This document shows positions 23,947-32,592 of a stretch of 64,000 bases of DNA, piece after piece. Each line of letters starts with the position of its first letter. Position 1 is the first letter of the stretch. The notes under the pieces are model-generated. The model was not told the origin of the DNA and did no database searches. It saw nothing but the letters and a program-made list of their open reading frames with translations. The translations under genes and the position numbers were made by a program. The DNA is from JBEEFP01 sp041166085 (GTDB lineage: Bacteria > Actinomycetota > Acidimicrobiia > Acidimicrobiales > JAFATL01), in contig JBEEFP010000038.1 in the NCBI GenBank assembly GCA_041166085.1, forward strand, positions 48,828-112,827, written 5' to 3'.

Positions 23947-24855
23947 ATGAAACGGCTCGGTCTGATTGCAGGCATCGCAGCGTCGCTGGTGCTGATGAGC
24001 GGCGGCGTGGCGAGGGCGGTGAGCGACGGGCAATACCGGTATCAGAAGCAGCACTGCTCGGCCTACGCCGACAACTACACGACCGAGGATTCCTACGAGG
24101 CCGGTTGCCACAGCCTCGAGTTCTCCGTCGCCGACGGCAACGACAACGAGTGGTTCTCCTACGGGTACCAGCAGACGTCCGACGGCAACTCGGTCGACCC
24201 GTTCAGCCCGGTCATCGACGGCAATCCGAACGGCGGCGACCCGACCACCGGCCTGAAGCTCTACTTCGGCGCCGACGACAACCTCGACAACGGCGAGCAC
24301 GACTCGTCGCCGCTGGTCGACAACGGACCGAGCGACGGCGGCGGCATCCAGTTCAACGTCTCACCGGAGTCGGTCGCCGTCTGGGCCGCCGCCCTGGCTG
24401 GCGGCGACACGCAGTACCTGCTGACCCACCCGCTCCCCCTCGTCGACGGCGGCTTCGGCGCCTGCGCCGACGGCCTCTGCTTCGCGGCAACGTCCCAGGA
24501 GCGCACCGCCTATCAGGGCACCGGCACCAACGACCACCCCGTCTACGACTACAGCGGCAAGACGTGGGACCCCGAGAGCTGCGCAGGCCCGAGTGACACC
24601 GAGGCCGATTGCAGCGACGGCAGCGGCACCCACGACATCACCTACTGGGAAGCCCAGGACGGACGGGTCACCACGGAGCCGGGCGTGCAGGTCTACGAGG
24701 ACCCCGATCCCCAGGGATCGCCCATCGGCACGTACCCGCTGCCCGCGGCCTACGCCGGCACGTGCGGCGTGACCGTCGGCGGCGGCCCGCTGCAGGCGCC
24801 CGCCTCGCCCGCCACCAACGACGCCGGCCAGCTGCACGCGGACACCGGCTGCTGA
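23947..24855 (+). CDS. Secreted protein of unknown function
   Basis: 302 residues. Two starts compete: ATG 23938 sits directly on the GGAGG (23933-23937), while ATG 23947 has that GGAGG at a 9-base spacing, so the second is preferred. A signal peptide (RLGLIAGIAASLVLMSGGVARA) is followed by an acidic, Asn/Gly/Ser-rich mature protein with about eight cysteines (CSAY, AGCHSL, FGACADGLC, ESCAGP, ADCSDG, GTCGV, final C), suggesting disulfides after export. No known domain recognised. It directly follows the secreted beta-propeller and probably shares its mRNA, so the two may act together outside the cell. Confidence 0.8.
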   Translation: MKRLGLIAGIAASLVLMSGGVARAVSDGQYRYQKQHCSAYADNYTTEDSYEAGCHSLEFSVADGNDNEWFSYGYQQTSDGNSVDPFSPVIDGNPNGGDPTTGLKLYFGADDNLDNGEHDSSPLVDNGPSDGGGIQFNVSPESVAVWAAALAGGDTQYLLTHPLPLVDGGFGACADGLCFAATSQERTAYQGTGTNDHPVYDYSGKTWDPESCAGPSDTEADCSDGSGTHDITYWEAQDGRVTTEPGVQVYEDPDPQGSPIGTYPLPAAYAGTCGVTVGGGPLQAPASPATNDAGQLHADTGC

Positions 24856-24890
24856 GCTGATTCGTTCGCTCGTCTCCTAGCGTCGGCCGC

Positions 24891-25721
24891 GTGCGGCTGA
24901 CGCTGGGAGACCGAACGTATGACGTGGCGACCCGGTCGCTCGTCATGGCCATCCTCAACCGCACGCCCGACTCGTTCTACGACAAGGGCGAGTTCTTCGC
25001 GCTGGACGCGACGCTGCGACTTGCGGAGCAACACGTGGCCGACGGCGCCGACATCCTCGACGTCGGTGGTGTGAAGGCGGGCCCCGGTCCGGCGGTGTCG
25101 CTGGAGGAGGAGCTGGAGCGCGTCATCCCGGCCATCGACGCGCTGCACGAGCGGTTCGACCTGCCCATCTCGGTGGACACCTGGAACGCGCAGGTGGCGG
25201 CCGCGTCGTACGCATCGGGGGCGGTGCTCGGCAACGACATCAGCGGCTTCGCCGATCCCGAGTACCTCGCTGCCGCCGCGTCGGCGGGCGCGAGCGTCGT
25301 CGCCACCCACATCCGCCTCGGTCCCCGCATCCCCGACCCCGAGCCCGTCTACGACGACGTGGTCACCGACGTGTGCGACTTCCTCGTCGACCGGGCCCGC
25401 CGTGCCGAGGCGGCGGGACTCACGCCCGACCGCATCGTGCTCGACGCCGGCCTCGATCTGGGCAAGACGTGGGAGCAGTCCCTCGTGCTGCTGCGCCGGT
25501 CCGACCAGCTGGCCGCTCTCGGCTACCCGCTGTTGCTCTCCGCATCCAACAAGACGTTCCTCGGCCGTCTGCTCGACCTCGACGTGCGCGACCGCCGCGA
25601 GGCCAGCCTGGCCGCGACAGCCCTCGGCGTGACGCGTGGCTGCCGCATCATCCGCGCCCACGACGTCAAGGGCACCCGCCGCGTCTGCGACACGATCGCG
25701 GCGGTGCTGGAAGCGGACTGA
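24891..25721 (+). CDS. Dihydropteroate-synthase-like protein (FolP2-type)
   Basis: 276-residue TIM-barrel pterin-binding protein starting at GTG 24891. The N-terminal AILNRTPDSFYDKGEF, ADILDVGGVKAGPG and VDTWNAQVAAAS segments match mycobacterial FolP2 better than canonical FolP (NVTPDSFSDGG). C-terminal LLSASNKTFLG and RAHDVKGTRRVCDTI keep the pterin/phosphate loop Lys/Arg and the R-x-HDV end. FolP2 proteins of mycobacteria have not been shown to make dihydropteroate, so the true reaction is uncertain. No other folate gene is nearby. Confidence 0.88.
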   Translation: MRLTLGDRTYDVATRSLVMAILNRTPDSFYDKGEFFALDATLRLAEQHVADGADILDVGGVKAGPGPAVSLEEELERVIPAIDALHERFDLPISVDTWNAQVAAASYASGAVLGNDISGFADPEYLAAAASAGASVVATHIRLGPRIPDPEPVYDDVVTDVCDFLVDRARRAEAAGLTPDRIVLDAGLDLGKTWEQSLVLLRRSDQLAALGYPLLLSASNKTFLGRLLDLDVRDRREASLAATALGVTRGCRIIRAHDVKGTRRVCDTIAAVLEAD

Positions 25722-25741
25722 GCCCGCTCTAACCTGGCGGC

Positions 25742-26308
25742 GTGCAGCACGACGATCGCCCGTGGGAGCCGCCCCTCGCGGGCACCGAGGTCGAGCATCT
25801 GGTCGGTGCGCTCGAGCGGCTTCGGGCCACGTTCCGCTGGAAGGCCGACGGTCTCGACGCCGCGGGATTGCAGGCTCGCATCGGCGCGTCCGCGCTGACC
25901 CTCGGCGGACTGCTCAAGCACCTCGCCTGGGCCGAGGACCTCATGTTCACGAAGAAGCTCACCGGTGACGCGCTCGGTCCGCCGTGGGACCCCCGCGCGT
26001 GGGACGGGAACGAGGACTGGGAGTTCACCTCCGCCGTTGACGACCGTCCCGAGGAGCTCTACGCCTTCTGGGACGCTGCGGTCGAGCGGTCCCGCTCCCG
26101 CCTCACATCGGCACTCGCCAACGGCGGGCTCGACCAGCTCGTGCACATGTCGTCGCCGGAGGGTGAGCACGCGAGCCTGCGCCGGCTCGTCTGCGACCTC
26201 ATCGAGGAGTACGGCCGCCACACGGGCCACGCCGACCTGGTCCGCGAAGCCGTCGACGGCCGCACCGGCGAGGACCCTCCCCCGGGGTGGCGCCCATCGC
26301 GGAGATGA
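25742..26308 (+). CDS. DinB/DUF664-family four-helix protein
   Basis: 188 residues, GTG start 21 bases after the FolP2-like stop. Contains the DinB/DUF664 pattern: an N-terminal LVGALERLRATFRWKADGLDAAGL helix, LLKHLAWAE with a metal-ligand histidine, and LIEEYGRHTGHADLVRE with two further histidines. This His triad binds a divalent metal in DinB-like thiol-S-transferases, several of which use mycothiol or bacillithiol. Probable role is thiol-dependent detoxification, but no substrate can be named. Confidence 0.85.
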   Translation: MQHDDRPWEPPLAGTEVEHLVGALERLRATFRWKADGLDAAGLQARIGASALTLGGLLKHLAWAEDLMFTKKLTGDALGPPWDPRAWDGNEDWEFTSAVDDRPEELYAFWDAAVERSRSRLTSALANGGLDQLVHMSSPEGEHASLRRLVCDLIEEYGRHTGHADLVREAVDGRTGEDPPPGWRPSRR

Positions 26309-26314
26309 GACGCG

Positions 26315-27037
26315 CTAGCTGTGGCCGACCACGCACATGAGGCCGTCGGGGTTGGTCTCGGTACCGAACGACGGGCCGACGGTTGCTTCGACGCCGTGCT
26401 GGGCCAGCAGCGCGGGTAGGCGCGAGGTGTCGACGAGGACGTTGTCGTGGCGCTCGTCGTCGCGACGCCACGTGCCGTCGTCATTGCGCAGGAACGTGGC
26501 CATCTCCCGCACGAACAGGTTGGGCCGAGGGACAGACGTGACTGTGACGATGGCCCAGTCGTCACCGACCCGCCCCTGGGGTGGCGCGTCCCTGCGCACC
26601 TCGCCCCAGCGCAGGTCGCACACGTCGACGGCCATCACGCCGCCGGGGCGCAGCGCTTGTGCCGCCGCGACAAAGGCGCGCTCGAGCGCGTCCTCGTCGG
26701 GCAGGTAGCTCACCGGGTGGCCCACCGACACCACCGCGTCGGCGTCGGGCATGGGATCGTCGGGCATCACCAGGACGCGCAGGTCCTCGGCGTCGGGTGC
26801 GGTGCGGCGAGCGAGCTCGAGCATGGCGGGTGACGCGTCGGTGGCGATGACCCGGTGGCCAGCGTCGAGCAGGTGACGGGTCAGGAGACCCGACCCGCAC
26901 CCGAGCTCGAGGACGAGGCCGCCGCGCTCGCGCACGGGCTCGAGCAGGCTGATGATGCCGGGCGCGACCGCGTCGGCGTGGAAGCCGTAGCCGAGGTGGT
27001 GGACGAGGGCGAGGTCGTCCCGGTAGTACGGCTCCAC
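26315..27037 (-). CDS. Class I SAM-dependent methyltransferase
   Basis: 240 residues, GTG start. Motif I is LVLELGCGSGLLTRHLLDAGH (about 41-61), then IATDASPAMLELAR (acidic residue after strand beta2) and a beta4 DADAVVSVGHPVSYLPDEDALERA. These define a Rossmann-like methyltransferase. The C-terminal third is beta-rich and would set substrate choice; no family-specific motif is recognised. It starts four bases after the stop of the upstream membrane-protein gene, so the two form a pair. Confidence 0.88.
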   Translation of the reverse strand: MEPYYRDDLALVHHLGYGFHADAVAPGIISLLEPVRERGGLVLELGCGSGLLTRHLLDAGHRVIATDASPAMLELARRTAPDAEDLRVLVMPDDPMPDADAVVSVGHPVSYLPDEDALERAFVAAAQALRPGGVMAVDVCDLRWGEVRRDAPPQGRVGDDWAIVTVTSVPRPNLFVREMATFLRNDDGTWRRDDERHDNVLVDTSRLPALLAQHGVEATVGPSFGTETNPDGLMCVVGHS

Positions 27038-27041
27038 CGCT

Positions 27042-27440
27042 TCAGGCGATCGCGGTCGGTGTGGTGTCGGTCGCGTCGGTGCGGAACGCCTCCCACGCCG
27101 CCCACAGCCCGATGGCGATGGCCGCGATCACAGGCGCCCACTGGAGGGCCCCGATCTTGGGCTCGCCGAAGTACGGGTTGGTGAGCGGGCCGTGGATCGG
27201 GAGGGCGTGGTACAGCACAAACCCCACCGCGATCGACGCGCCCGTCGTGCCGAGCAGCGTGCGGGCCCACGCCCGTCCCTTGACCACGCCGACGAGGGCG
27301 GCGATCGACGCCACGAGGGCGATGGCCCCGAGCACGAGTCCGGTGTAGCCCTCGGCGTCGGTCTCAGCTGGGATGGCCCCGTGGATCACCTGGATGGCGA
27401 TGAGGGCGGCGGCCGGGGCGACGAGACGGTTCCGGTCCAT
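27042..27440 (-). CDS. Small four-TM membrane protein
   Basis: 132 residues with four predicted transmembrane helices (about 7-24, 33-51, 60-78 and 98-116) and short loops, ATG 27440. No family motif recognised; the layout resembles small DoxX-like or DUF-type membrane proteins. It sits directly upstream of the methyltransferase gene with four bases between, suggesting co-expression. Function unknown. Confidence 0.78.
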   Translation of the reverse strand: MDRNRLVAPAAALIAIQVIHGAIPAETDAEGYTGLVLGAIALVASIAALVGVVKGRAWARTLLGTTGASIAVGFVLYHALPIHGPLTNPYFGEPKIGALQWAPVIAAIAIGLWAAWEAFRTDATDTTPTAIA

Positions 27441-27521
27441 GGCGTGAGCCTGCCAAACGCGCTGGCGGGGGTGCCAGCGCTTTCCATGTCGATGCGCCGT
27501 CCTACGGATGGAGGGCGCAGC

Positions 27522-28529
27522 TCAGCCGCGCCACACCGCCTCGAGGACCCCGTGCAACTGGCCCGGCAGGTCGGCCAGGTTGAAATGACGACGCGCCACG
27601 TCGTGGTTGTGCGCCAACACGTCAGGTCCGTCGTCGATGACGCTCGCGTCGTCCGCCGCATGCCACTCGAAGCCGAAGGCGCGCAGCTCGTGCAGGACGG
27701 GATAGTCGCCGACCGCGAGAGGCCGCTCATGGACGGCCGACTCGATGGTCGGGTTGCCGAATCCCTCCCACGACGACGGAAACGCGACCACGTCGGCCGC
27801 GGCATACCAGTCGTGCACCGTCGTCCCGCCAGGGCGGCCGACGACCGTGCGGGTCTTCGCCTGGGACAGGACCGCGTCCAGGTCGTAGCCGTCCTCGGCC
27901 GGCCCGACGATCCAGTACACGGCCTGCAGCCGCTCGGCCAGTGCGATGCCGACGGGAATGTTCTTGCGCGCCAGCGCGCGCGTGGGCTGCAGCACCAGTC
28001 GTTCGTGCAGCCCGACCCCGAGGGCGGCCCGCACCGCGTCGCTCCTCCCTCGCGGCGGGTCGGGGTCGAAGCGGTTGGAGATACGGACGGCAGCGATCCC
28101 GCGCGCGGCCAGCTCCCGCGTGCTGAGGTCGTTGATGGTGACGTGCGCCCAGGCCGGATCGTCCGGGGGGCCGCCGAGGTGCGCGAGGTAGGGCCGCTGC
28201 CACGGCAGATCGTGGTGGTGCAGCACCGCGGCCCGGCCCCGCAGCACGTCGGCCACGACATCGGCGGCCGCCACATTCAGGGGCAGCGAGCAGAGGTTCT
28301 CGATGATCACGACGTCGGCGTCGGCCAGCGCCGCCGCCACCGCGATGCGGGACGGTGGCGACGGCCCGCCGATCGCCAGGCCTGGCAGCACGTGGTCCAC
28401 CGGCCCCTCCCCCGCCACCGTCGAGACGCTCCACCCCAGCTCGGTCAGGGCCCAGCGCCACTTCTCGGCCTCCACCGAGACGCCGTCGGTGCCGCCCAGA
28501 CGGAAGCTGATGATCGAGGCGTGCGGAAT
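27522..28529 (-). CDS. Glycosyltransferase (GT4-like, GT-B fold); start uncertain
   Basis: About 335 residues. N-terminal IPHASIISFRLGGTDGVSVEAEKW is the GT-B first strand with the GGT/GGTDG donor-site glycine loop. Later LVLQPTRALARKNIPVGIALAERL and DVVAFPSSWEGFGNPTIESAVHERP (E-x7-E-like retaining GT4 motif) confirm the family. No ATG, GTG or TTG in frame precedes that first strand. The natural N-terminus coincides with an ATT at 28527-28529, preceded by AGG; the first standard start (GTG at 28475) would delete the strand and glycine loop. It is divergent from the alpha-mannosidase with 17 bases between. Donor and acceptor sugars unknown. Confidence 0.8.
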   Translation of the reverse strand: MPHASIISFRLGGTDGVSVEAEKWRWALTELGWSVSTVAGEGPVDHVLPGLAIGGPSPPSRIAVAAALADADVVIIENLCSLPLNVAAADVVADVLRGRAAVLHHHDLPWQRPYLAHLGGPPDDPAWAHVTINDLSTRELAARGIAAVRISNRFDPDPPRGRSDAVRAALGVGLHERLVLQPTRALARKNIPVGIALAERLQAVYWIVGPAEDGYDLDAVLSQAKTRTVVGRPGGTTVHDWYAAADVVAFPSSWEGFGNPTIESAVHERPLAVGDYPVLHELRAFGFEWHAADDASVIDDGPDVLAHNHDVARRHFNLADLPGQLHGVLEAVWRG

Positions 28530-28546
28530 GCACCTAACGTACCGAT

Positions 28547-30889
28547 GTGCCTCGCCGAGTCGCGACGGTCCCGCACACCCACTGGGACCGCGAGTGGCAG
28601 CAGCCCTTCGCCGCCAGCCGGCTGGCCCTGGTGGCGCTGCTCGACGACGTCCTCCCCCGCTTGGAGCAGCCGTTCCTGCTCGACGGCCAGATCGCCCTCG
28701 TCGACGACTACCTCGAGGTGCGGCCCGAGGCGGCCCCGCTCGTGCAGAAGCGGATCGCCGAGGGACTGCTCTCCATCGGACCGTGGTACGTGCAGCCCGA
28801 CGAGTTCCAGGTGTCGGGCGAGACGCTGGTGCGCAACCTCGAGCTCGGGTTGGCGCGTGCGACCGAGCTCGGCGCGCCGATGGCGGTGGGCTACCTGCCG
28901 GACAGCTTCGGGCACGTCGCCCAGATGCCCCAGCTGCTGCGGGGGGCCGGCATAGGCAACGCCGTGGTGTGGCGGGGCGTCCCCGCGGCCGTGCGCCGGA
29001 GCGCCTTCGCCTGGGAAGGACCGGATGGCTCGGTCGTGCGGGCCGAGTACCTCCCCGTCGGATACGGCAACGGCGCCGCGCTGCCGCGCGACCCGGACGC
29101 CATCCTGCGCCGCGTCCAGATGCACGAGGCCGAGCTGGACGAGTGGTGGCTGGGCGACATGCTGCTGATGGCCGGCACCGATCGGTCACGGCCCGACCCT
29201 GTCCTGCCGCGCGTGCTCGCCGACGCCAACGCCATGCAGTCGGAGTACCGCTTCCGGATCACGACCCTCGAGGAGTACCTCGCGTCCGCACCCGTCGACG
29301 GGCTCGGCACGTGGCGGGGCGAGCTGCGCTCAGCGTCGCGAGCGCCGGTGCTGGCCGGGGTGCTGTCGAACCGCCTCGACCTGAAGCAGGCGGCCGCCGC
29401 GACGGAGCGAGCCCTCGAGCGGCGAGCCGAACCGCTGGCCGCGCTGTTCGCAGCGCCGGAGGCGTGGCCGGGTCGGGTGCTCGAGCTGGCGTGGCTCGAC
29501 GTGGTGCGCAACGCGGCCCACGACTCGATCTCCGGGTGCTCCGTCGACGAGGTCGGCGACGCGGTGCTGGCTCGCTACGCGTCGGCGCGCCAGGCCGCCG
29601 ACGCGGTGTCGGCGGCTGCGCTCGACGAGTTCGCCGCGTCCCTCGCCGACGTCGGCCCCGTCGTGGTCAACCTCTCGTCACGACCCCGCGGTGGCTTGGT
29701 GGAGTACACCGAGCTGGGACCACCGCAGCACACGGTGAGGCGACTCACCGGTGCCGACCTCTCGCAGTTCCTGCAACGTCGTGAGCAGAACGTGACGGTG
29801 ATGGTGGACGGCGTCGAGGTCACGGAACCAGTGCGACGCGAGCTGTTCGCACGCGCCGGCGCGGAGCGCGGCGCGTCGTTCGAGGTCGTCATCTCACGGC
29901 GAGCGGCCCGCACCGCCCTGGCGCGCGTCGACCGCGTCCCGCCATACGGATGGGCGCGGCTGACGCCGACTGCGGACGCGGTCGAACCGCCTGTCGTCGA
30001 GGTCGACCCGACCGACGGGACGGTCACCATCGACGGCGCACGAGGGCTCGATCGGCTCGTCGACGAGGAGGACCTCGGCGACACGTACACCGCGTCCCCG
30101 GCATCGGTGGTGTTCGAGGCGCCCACGCATGTGGAGGTCCTCGTCGTCGAGAACGGGCCGTTGCGGCGCCGAGTGCGCGTCGTGCGCGAGCACGACGGCG
30201 GCCCGACGGTCACGACGCTTGTGGAGACGCGCGCGGGCGAGCGGGTGGTGCGGTTCACGACCACGTTCGAGAACCGGCGCTCGGGCCACCGGCTGCGGAC
30301 CTGGTTCCCGCTCCCGACCCAGGCGACGCACAGCTATGCCGAGTGCGCGTTCGCGGTCGTCCGACGGGGGCTGGCGGCCGAGGGCGGCCCCTACGAGCGG
30401 GCCGCGACCACGTTCCCGTCCCGCCGCTTCGTGTCTGCCGGCGGCCTCACCATCGTCCATGACGGCCTCCCCGAGTACCAGCTGGTGGCGGGCGGACGAG
30501 CGCTCGCTCTGACCCTGCTGCGGTCGGTCGAATGGATCTCGCGACCGGGCAACCCGCACCGCCCCGTGCCCGCGGGACCGGAGGTCCAGGTGCAGGGCCC
30601 CGCCCGCATGGGCACGGTCGTCGCTCGCTACGCGGTACAGGTCGGTGCCGTCGACCCGTACGAGCTGGCCGACGACGTGCTGGTGCCGCTCGAGGTCGTG
30701 GACGCGCCGGGCGGTGGCTGGCGGGCGTCGTCCGGTCAGACGCTCGACGCGGGGACGCTGGAGGTGTCGTCGGTGCGGCGCACCGGCGAGGGCCTCGACG
30801 TCCGGGTGTTCAATCCGAGCCCCGAGCCCCGCGAGGGGCTGGGGCCGTGGGAGATCGCCCGTCGGCTCGTTCCAACACCGCGGCCATGA
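28547..30889 (+). CDS. GH38 alpha-mannosidase-like glycosidase
   Basis: 780 residues, GTG start. Zinc-site motif HTHWDREW (about 10-17), nucleophile loop GYLPDSFGHVAQMPQLL with the Asp at about 119, and the conserved AHDSISGCSVDEVGDAV (about 325) are GH38 hallmarks. A C-terminal beta-sandwich follows (from about residue 480). No signal peptide, so cytoplasmic. Typical substrates are alpha-mannosides such as glycan or mannosylglycerate-type compounds. Its last 80 bases overlap the 3' end of the gpgS-like gene on the other strand. Divergent from a glycosyltransferase, suggesting a matched synthesis/turnover pair. Confidence 0.92.
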   Translation: MPRRVATVPHTHWDREWQQPFAASRLALVALLDDVLPRLEQPFLLDGQIALVDDYLEVRPEAAPLVQKRIAEGLLSIGPWYVQPDEFQVSGETLVRNLELGLARATELGAPMAVGYLPDSFGHVAQMPQLLRGAGIGNAVVWRGVPAAVRRSAFAWEGPDGSVVRAEYLPVGYGNGAALPRDPDAILRRVQMHEAELDEWWLGDMLLMAGTDRSRPDPVLPRVLADANAMQSEYRFRITTLEEYLASAPVDGLGTWRGELRSASRAPVLAGVLSNRLDLKQAAAATERALERRAEPLAALFAAPEAWPGRVLELAWLDVVRNAAHDSISGCSVDEVGDAVLARYASARQAADAVSAAALDEFAASLADVGPVVVNLSSRPRGGLVEYTELGPPQHTVRRLTGADLSQFLQRREQNVTVMVDGVEVTEPVRRELFARAGAERGASFEVVISRRAARTALARVDRVPPYGWARLTPTADAVEPPVVEVDPTDGTVTIDGARGLDRLVDEEDLGDTYTASPASVVFEAPTHVEVLVVENGPLRRRVRVVREHDGGPTVTTLVETRAGERVVRFTTTFENRRSGHRLRTWFPLPTQATHSYAECAFAVVRRGLAAEGGPYERAATTFPSRRFVSAGGLTIVHDGLPEYQLVAGGRALALTLLRSVEWISRPGNPHRPVPAGPEVQVQGPARMGTVVARYAVQVGAVDPYELADDVLVPLEVVDAPGGGWRASSGQTLDAGTLEVSSVRRTGEGLDVRVFNPSPEPREGLGPWEIARRLVPTPRP

Positions 30890-31544
30890 CCGCGCGTGCC
30901 TGGGGCACGAGCTGGCGCAGCGGACGGTTGCGGTGGAGGCGCACACCGAGGTCGACCTGGGCGATGGCGTCGACGCCGAAGCGCTCGGCCACGTCGATGA
31001 GCAGCCCGACGTCGACGCCGTAGCCGTCGTCGAAAGGGATGGCCTCGAAGACGCTGCGCCGTCCCGCGTACTCGCCGCCGAGGGGCTGCACGACGTGCTC
31101 GAGCTCGGGGTAGAGCAGCGAGAGCAGCGGGCGGGCGACGAGCTCGGTGACGCGGCCGCCCTCGTCCGGCCGGTCGCCGAGAGGACGGCGGTACACCGCC
31201 TTCACGAACTGCACCTGTTGATGGTGGAGCAACGGCTCGACCAGCCGGGTCACGAAGTGCGACTCGAACTCGTACAGGTCTGCGTCGCAGAACACGACGA
31301 TGTCGGTGGTGATGGCGTCGACGCCGGCGCGCATGGCCTGGCCCTTCCCTGGCCCGCCCCGTGAGGGCACGACGCGGGCGCCGGCCAGCTCGGCCACCAC
31401 CGGTGTGGCGTCGACCGATCCGTCGTCCACGACGATGATGCGGTCGACCAGGTCCGCGAGGTCCCGCGCGATTGCGTGGACGATGGCCCCGACCGTCTCG
31501 GCCTCGTTGCGTGCGGGCAGGATCACCCCGACGGTCGGCCTCAC
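30810..31544 (-). CDS. gpgS: Glucosyl-3-phosphoglycerate synthase-like GT
   Basis: 244 residues, GTG 31544 overlapping the epimerase stop (GTGA). Strong resemblance to mycobacterial GpgS: VGVILPARNEAETVGAI, PGKGQAMRAG, metal-binding DADL, VKAVYRRPL, GGRVTELVARPLL, VVQPLGGEYAGRR, DGYGVDVGLLIDV and AQVDLGVRLHRNRPL. GpgS transfers glucose from an NDP-glucose to D-3-phosphoglycerate, the first step towards glucosylglycerate and methylglucose lipopolysaccharides. It is shorter than mycobacterial GpgS (about 320) mainly at the N-terminus. The stop lies inside the mannosidase gene on the other strand (80-base overlap). Confidence 0.85.
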   Translation of the reverse strand: MRPTVGVILPARNEAETVGAIVHAIARDLADLVDRIIVVDDGSVDATPVVAELAGARVVPSRGGPGKGQAMRAGVDAITTDIVVFCDADLYEFESHFVTRLVEPLLHHQQVQFVKAVYRRPLGDRPDEGGRVTELVARPLLSLLYPELEHVVQPLGGEYAGRRSVFEAIPFDDGYGVDVGLLIDVAERFGVDAIAQVDLGVRLHRNRPLRQLVPQARAVMAAVLERADGRSPTAPAPRGARGSD

Positions 31545-32557
31545 GCCAGCCGTCCCGCCTGTGCCGCCGTGATCATCCGCTGCTGCGCCATCCATCGCAC
31601 CGTATCGGCGATGGTCTCGTCCAATGGCCGCGTGGTCAGGCCGAGGGCCTTCCACGTTGCCGCGTCGTCGCATCGGGTGTCGCGCGTGAGGGTGGTCGCG
31701 GCCTCGTAGCCGAAGGGCAGCTTGATGGGCAGCGCCCGCTGGAGGGCGTCGGCCACGACGCCGCCCGCGTGCACGAGACCGGCTGGGATGGTGCGCACGT
31801 TGAGGCGTCGGCCGGTGGCCCGCTCGAGGCCCTCGACCACCTCCTTGGTGGTCACGTGCTGCCCCGCCGTCACGAAGCGGCGGGGACCTCGGCCCTTCAC
31901 GAGCATGGCCAGGTGGGCGGCGGCCACGTCCCGCACGTCGATGATGTGGGTGCCGCCGGGCGGCAGAGCGGGGATGACGCCGCGCAACAGGTTGCGCCAC
32001 GCGTTCGTGCCTTCGCCGACGTTGGGATCGTGGGGCCCGAGAACCATCGTGGGGTACACGGTGACGACGGGCGCGTCCTTGGCCTGCAGGTCGCGCGCCA
32101 CCTGTTCGGCCGCCGCCTTCGACTGCGCGTAGGTGCCGGGGTTGTCGGTGAGCTCCGAGTCGGCCGTGACCGGATCGTCGGCGTCGCCGTGGCGGAGGGC
32201 GGCGATGCTCGAGACATGGATGACGGGGTCGAGTCCCCGTGCGACGGCTTGGCCCAGCACCAGCTCGGCGCTGGTGCGATTGGTGTCGAGGATGCGTGCC
32301 GCGTCGCGGATGTTGAGCGACACGACGCTGGCCGCGTGGATGACGGCGTCGCATCCGTCCAGGGCGCGGGCGACCGCGTCGGCGTCGGTCACGTCGCCGA
32401 CGACGTGGTCGATCCCGGCCACGCCCAGAGGCGTCAGCCCGGCGCGGATGCGCGCCGGCGAACGCACGAGCAGGCGGACGGTGTGGCCGGCCTGCACCAG
32501 GGCGGCAACAGTGTGGGATCCGACGAAGCCGGTGCCACCCGTGACGAGGACGTGCAT
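31541..32557 (-). CDS. NAD(P)-dependent epimerase/dehydratase (extended SDR)
   Basis: 338 residues, ATG start. The nucleotide loop TGGTGFVGSHTVAAL at the N-terminus, D-x-D near VGDVTDAD, HAASVV and catalytic YAQSK (Tyr/Lys at about 152/156) mark an extended short-chain dehydrogenase. The tail (DVRDVAAAHLAML, FVTAGQHVTTKEVVEGL) resembles dihydroflavonol-reductase-like or hopanoid-associated epimerases. It is co-transcribed with and overlaps gpgS, so a sugar or lipid-head-group substrate is plausible. Divergent from the aldehyde dehydrogenase (35-base gap). Confidence 0.88.
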   Translation of the reverse strand: MHVLVTGGTGFVGSHTVAALVQAGHTVRLLVRSPARIRAGLTPLGVAGIDHVVGDVTDADAVARALDGCDAVIHAASVVSLNIRDAARILDTNRTSAELVLGQAVARGLDPVIHVSSIAALRHGDADDPVTADSELTDNPGTYAQSKAAAEQVARDLQAKDAPVVTVYPTMVLGPHDPNVGEGTNAWRNLLRGVIPALPPGGTHIIDVRDVAAAHLAMLVKGRGPRRFVTAGQHVTTKEVVEGLERATGRRLNVRTIPAGLVHAGGVVADALQRALPIKLPFGYEAATTLTRDTRCDDAATWKALGLTTRPLDETIADTVRWMAQQRMITAAQAGRLA

Positions 32558-32592
32558 TCGCGTGGGAGCCGAGATGATGCGAGAGTAGGGCC

